From positions 1 to 5,912 of the forward strand of contig PLWR01000139.1 in NCBI GenBank assembly GCA_003165615.1: DNA of 5,912 nt, given 5' to 3'. Shown piece by piece: positions 4,981 to 5,912 of the stretch. Source of the DNA: Acidobacteriota bacterium (GTDB lineage Bacteria > Acidobacteriota > Terriglobia > UBA7540). The position numbers were made by a program, and so were the translations under genes. A model generated the notes under the pieces. That model searched no databases. It was given only the letters and a program-made list of their open reading frames with translations, and was not told the DNA's origin. Position 1 is the first letter of the stretch; each line of letters begins with the position of its first letter.

Positions 4981-5012
4981 CACGGTTTGCCCCTGCGGGG
5001 CAAGAAACCGTG
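4981..5012. repeat. Compound hairpin 5
   Basis: CACGGTTT (4981-4988) is the exact reverse complement of AAACCGTG (5005-5012). Inside, TTGCCCC (4987-4993) pairs with GGGGCAA (4997-5003) around TGC; the two stems share bases 4987-4988. Together they form one nearly continuous long stem with a small bulge. It abuts hairpin 4 directly. Confidence 0.65.
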
Positions 5013-5017
5013 CCGCC

Positions 5018-5048
5018 GACCTGTTTACCAGGTCCGGGGGTTTTCTTT
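5018..5048 (+). terminator. Terminator-like hairpin ending the palindrome cluster
   Basis: GACCTG (5018-5023) pairs with CAGGTC (5029-5034) around TTTAC, followed by CGGGGG and then TTTTCTTT (5041-5048). The six-base gap between stem and T-run makes it suboptimal. It may end transcripts coming from the thiolase and hypothetical genes. Confidence 0.4.
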
Positions 5049-5148
5049 GGCAATCTGGGAACTGGGCGCAGGAGCTACAAAACAGGTCTGATACGCGAGC
5101 CCGAATGAAAGCTGGGAGGCAGGAGGCAGTTGGCAACCTTTGTAGAGG

Positions 5149-5310
5149 CCGGCTGCAGAGGTTGCGGAAATAAGGTCCCAATGCTGTCATCCTGGGCAGC
5201 AGCGAAGGATCTCGCTCGGAGCGTTTTCAAGGCGATCCGAGATTCTTCATCGCCTGCTGGCTCCTCAGAATGACAGTGCCAATCAGTTTTTCCGCAACCT
5301 CTTCAGCCGG
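5149..5310. mobile_element. 162-base fold-back (MITE-like or REP-like) element
   Basis: The two ends are a 22-base inverted repeat with one mismatch: CCGGCTGCAGAGGTTGCGG at 5149-5167 continuing AAA to 5170, against 5289-5310. A second inner pair follows, CTGTCAT (5184-5190) with ATGACAG (5270-5276), and further imperfect pairing (AGCAG, GGATCTCG with CGAGAT.CT) runs toward the centre near 5225. It encodes no protein, and no clear flanking target duplication was found. The inner CTGTCATCCTG...AGGATCTCG / CGAGATTCTT...CAGAATGACAG design recalls dispersed palindromes I associate with acidobacterial and other soil genomes; copy number cannot be judged from this window. Confidence 0.6.
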
Positions 5311-5404
5311 GCACTTTTTCCAAGTGGTCCGGTTCAGGTGGGTGGATTACGGAAATCAAACCTTTTTGAAAATACAAATAGTTAGGAATCTGGATAAGGT
5401 TTAT

Positions 5405-5412
5405 GGAGAAGG
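5405..5412 (+). promoter_or_regulatory. Ribosome binding site choosing the dehydrogenase start
   Basis: GGAGAAGG is 9 bases before the ATG at 5422. The alternative in-frame ATG at 5461 has only AATGACCCC upstream and no such site, so the longer form is preferred. Confidence 0.55.
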
Positions 5413-5421
5413 CTGACGAAA

Positions 5422-5912
5422 ATGGAAAATCAACAAATCGCAAAATCGCAAAATGACCCCATGTCCACGGTTGGGGTCGTCGGCGCCGGCCAGATGGGAC
5501 ATGGGATCGCCCACGTCATGCTTCGTGCCGGGCATCGCGTGATCTTGCTCGATACTTCGCAGGCGTTTGTTGACGCGGGCGCGAAGCGGATCATCAAAGG
5601 GTTGGCGCGCGACGTGGAAAAAGAGCGCTTGACGGAAGAACAGCGCCAGCAGGCGGTAACGCAACTGAAGACAACCACCGTGGCGGCGGACCTGGCCGCG
5701 GCCGACTTCATCATCGAGGCGGTGACGGAAAAGTTTGACGTGAAGGCCGAGGTCTTCCGCGCGCTGGAGCCTTACTGCCCGCCGGAGACGATCTTTGCCT
5801 CGAACACGTCTTCGATTTCCATCACGCGCCTCGCCGCCGCCACCCAGCGGCCCGCCAAATTCGTGGGGCTGCACTTCTTCAATCCCGTGCCGGTGATGAA
5901 GCTGGTGGAAGT
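5422..5912 (+). CDS. 3-hydroxyacyl-CoA (3-hydroxybutyryl-CoA) dehydrogenase, N-terminal part (partial)
   Basis: The frame is open from the ATG at 5422 to the window edge, 163 residues. It oxidises 3-hydroxyacyl-CoA to 3-ketoacyl-CoA with NAD+ (or the reverse), the step next to the thiolase. The Rossmann fold is clear: VGVVGAGQMGHGIA (17-30) carries the GxGxxG loop, and D44 after ILL is the acid that selects NAD+. Catalytic residues in the 3-hydroxyacyl-CoA dehydrogenase pattern are present: S131/N129 in SNTSS (128-132), H151 in GLHFFNPVPVMKLVE (149-163), and the partnering E163. The C-terminal dimerisation/substrate domain lies outside. Residues 1-13 are an unusual polar extension encoded partly by a tandem 8-base repeat; the conserved fold starts near M14 (5461), so that ATG is an alternative start. 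It could be a stand-alone Hbd/PaaH type or the start of a longer two-domain protein. Confidence 0.93.
   Translation, partial: MENQQIAKSQNDPMSTVGVVGAGQMGHGIAHVMLRAGHRVILLDTSQAFVDAGAKRIIKGLARDVEKERLTEEQRQQAVTQLKTTTVAADLAAADFIIEAVTEKFDVKAEVFRALEPYCPPETIFASNTSSISITRLAAATQRPAKFVGLHFFNPVPVMKLVE
5435..5450 (+). repeat. Two tandem copies of an 8-base unit at the dehydrogenase N-terminus
   Basis: AAATCGCA occurs at 5435-5442 and 5443-5450, followed by AAAT. It lies between the two candidate start codons. A change in copy number would shift the upstream start out of frame with the enzyme. Confidence 0.6.

Larger units (their letters stand above)
4773..5421. other. 650-base gene-free stretch packed with inverted repeats
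   Basis: No credible coding region lies here: the short open frames on both strands run through the palindromes and lack ribosome sites. The stretch holds at least six hairpins between 4819 and 5034, a terminator-like T-run at 5041-5048, and a 162-base fold-back element at 5149-5310. The last 110 bases (5311-5421) are AT-richer and must contain the leader of the downstream dehydrogenase gene; I could not pick a convincing promoter there. Confidence 0.7.

Noticed and set aside
4819..5034. The hairpin chain as a CRISPR array
   Set aside because: The units are individually palindromic, differ in sequence and orientation, and are not separated by uniform spacers.
5401..5874. A 157-residue minus-strand frame over the dehydrogenase
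   Set aside because: Antisense shadow; the + strand frame shows the Rossmann and catalytic motifs of 3-hydroxyacyl-CoA dehydrogenase.

Overview
The window looks like a piece of a bacterial chromosome of moderately high GC, and the best guess is Acidobacteriota or a similar soil lineage. That guess rests on three things: the fatty-acid/acyl-CoA gene neighbourhood, the abundance of small toxin-antitoxin and hypothetical genes, and the dense palindromic repeats between genes. No rRNA or marker gene is present to confirm it. Reading '+' as given, the metabolic backbone is the 3' end of etfA (1-174), a full acetyl-CoA acetyltransferase (thiolase, 3088-4275) and the 5' part of a 3-hydroxyacyl-CoA dehydrogenase (5422 to the window end). 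Together these are electron transfer from acyl-CoA dehydrogenases plus two consecutive steps of beta-oxidation or acetoacetyl-CoA/3-hydroxybutyryl-CoA metabolism.

Accessory DNA lies between these genes. Region 175-1150 holds a structured etfA 3' region, a toxin-first type II toxin-antitoxin pair (RelE/HigB-like toxin 372-695, XRE antitoxin 709-1008), and two related terminator-like repeats on either side of that pair. Region 1149-2179 carries two minus-strand genes: a secreted protein of unknown function (TTG start at 1664) and a 74-residue histidine/alanine-rich protein with its own hairpin terminator. Region 2350-3091 is a VapBC-type module (AbrB-fold antitoxin 2412-2666, PIN toxin 2663-3091) with a repeat-rich promoter. 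Its toxin stop codon overlaps the thiolase start codon, so the thiolase appears to be transcribed and translated downstream of a toxin-antitoxin operon.

After the thiolase comes a small conserved-looking hypothetical gene (4302-4772) with more AT-rich codon use. Next is a 650-base gene-free stretch (4773-5421) that is not empty. It holds a chain of hairpins, including two inverted copies of one hairpin with compensatory base-pair changes, a terminator-like hairpin, and a 162-base fold-back element (5149-5310) with 22-base terminal inverted arms.

No CRISPR array, tRNA, rRNA or transposase gene was seen. The strongest points for follow-up are the covarying hairpin cluster, the fold-back element, and the vapBC-thiolase coupling. 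None of them amounts to a demonstrated new system from sequence alone.
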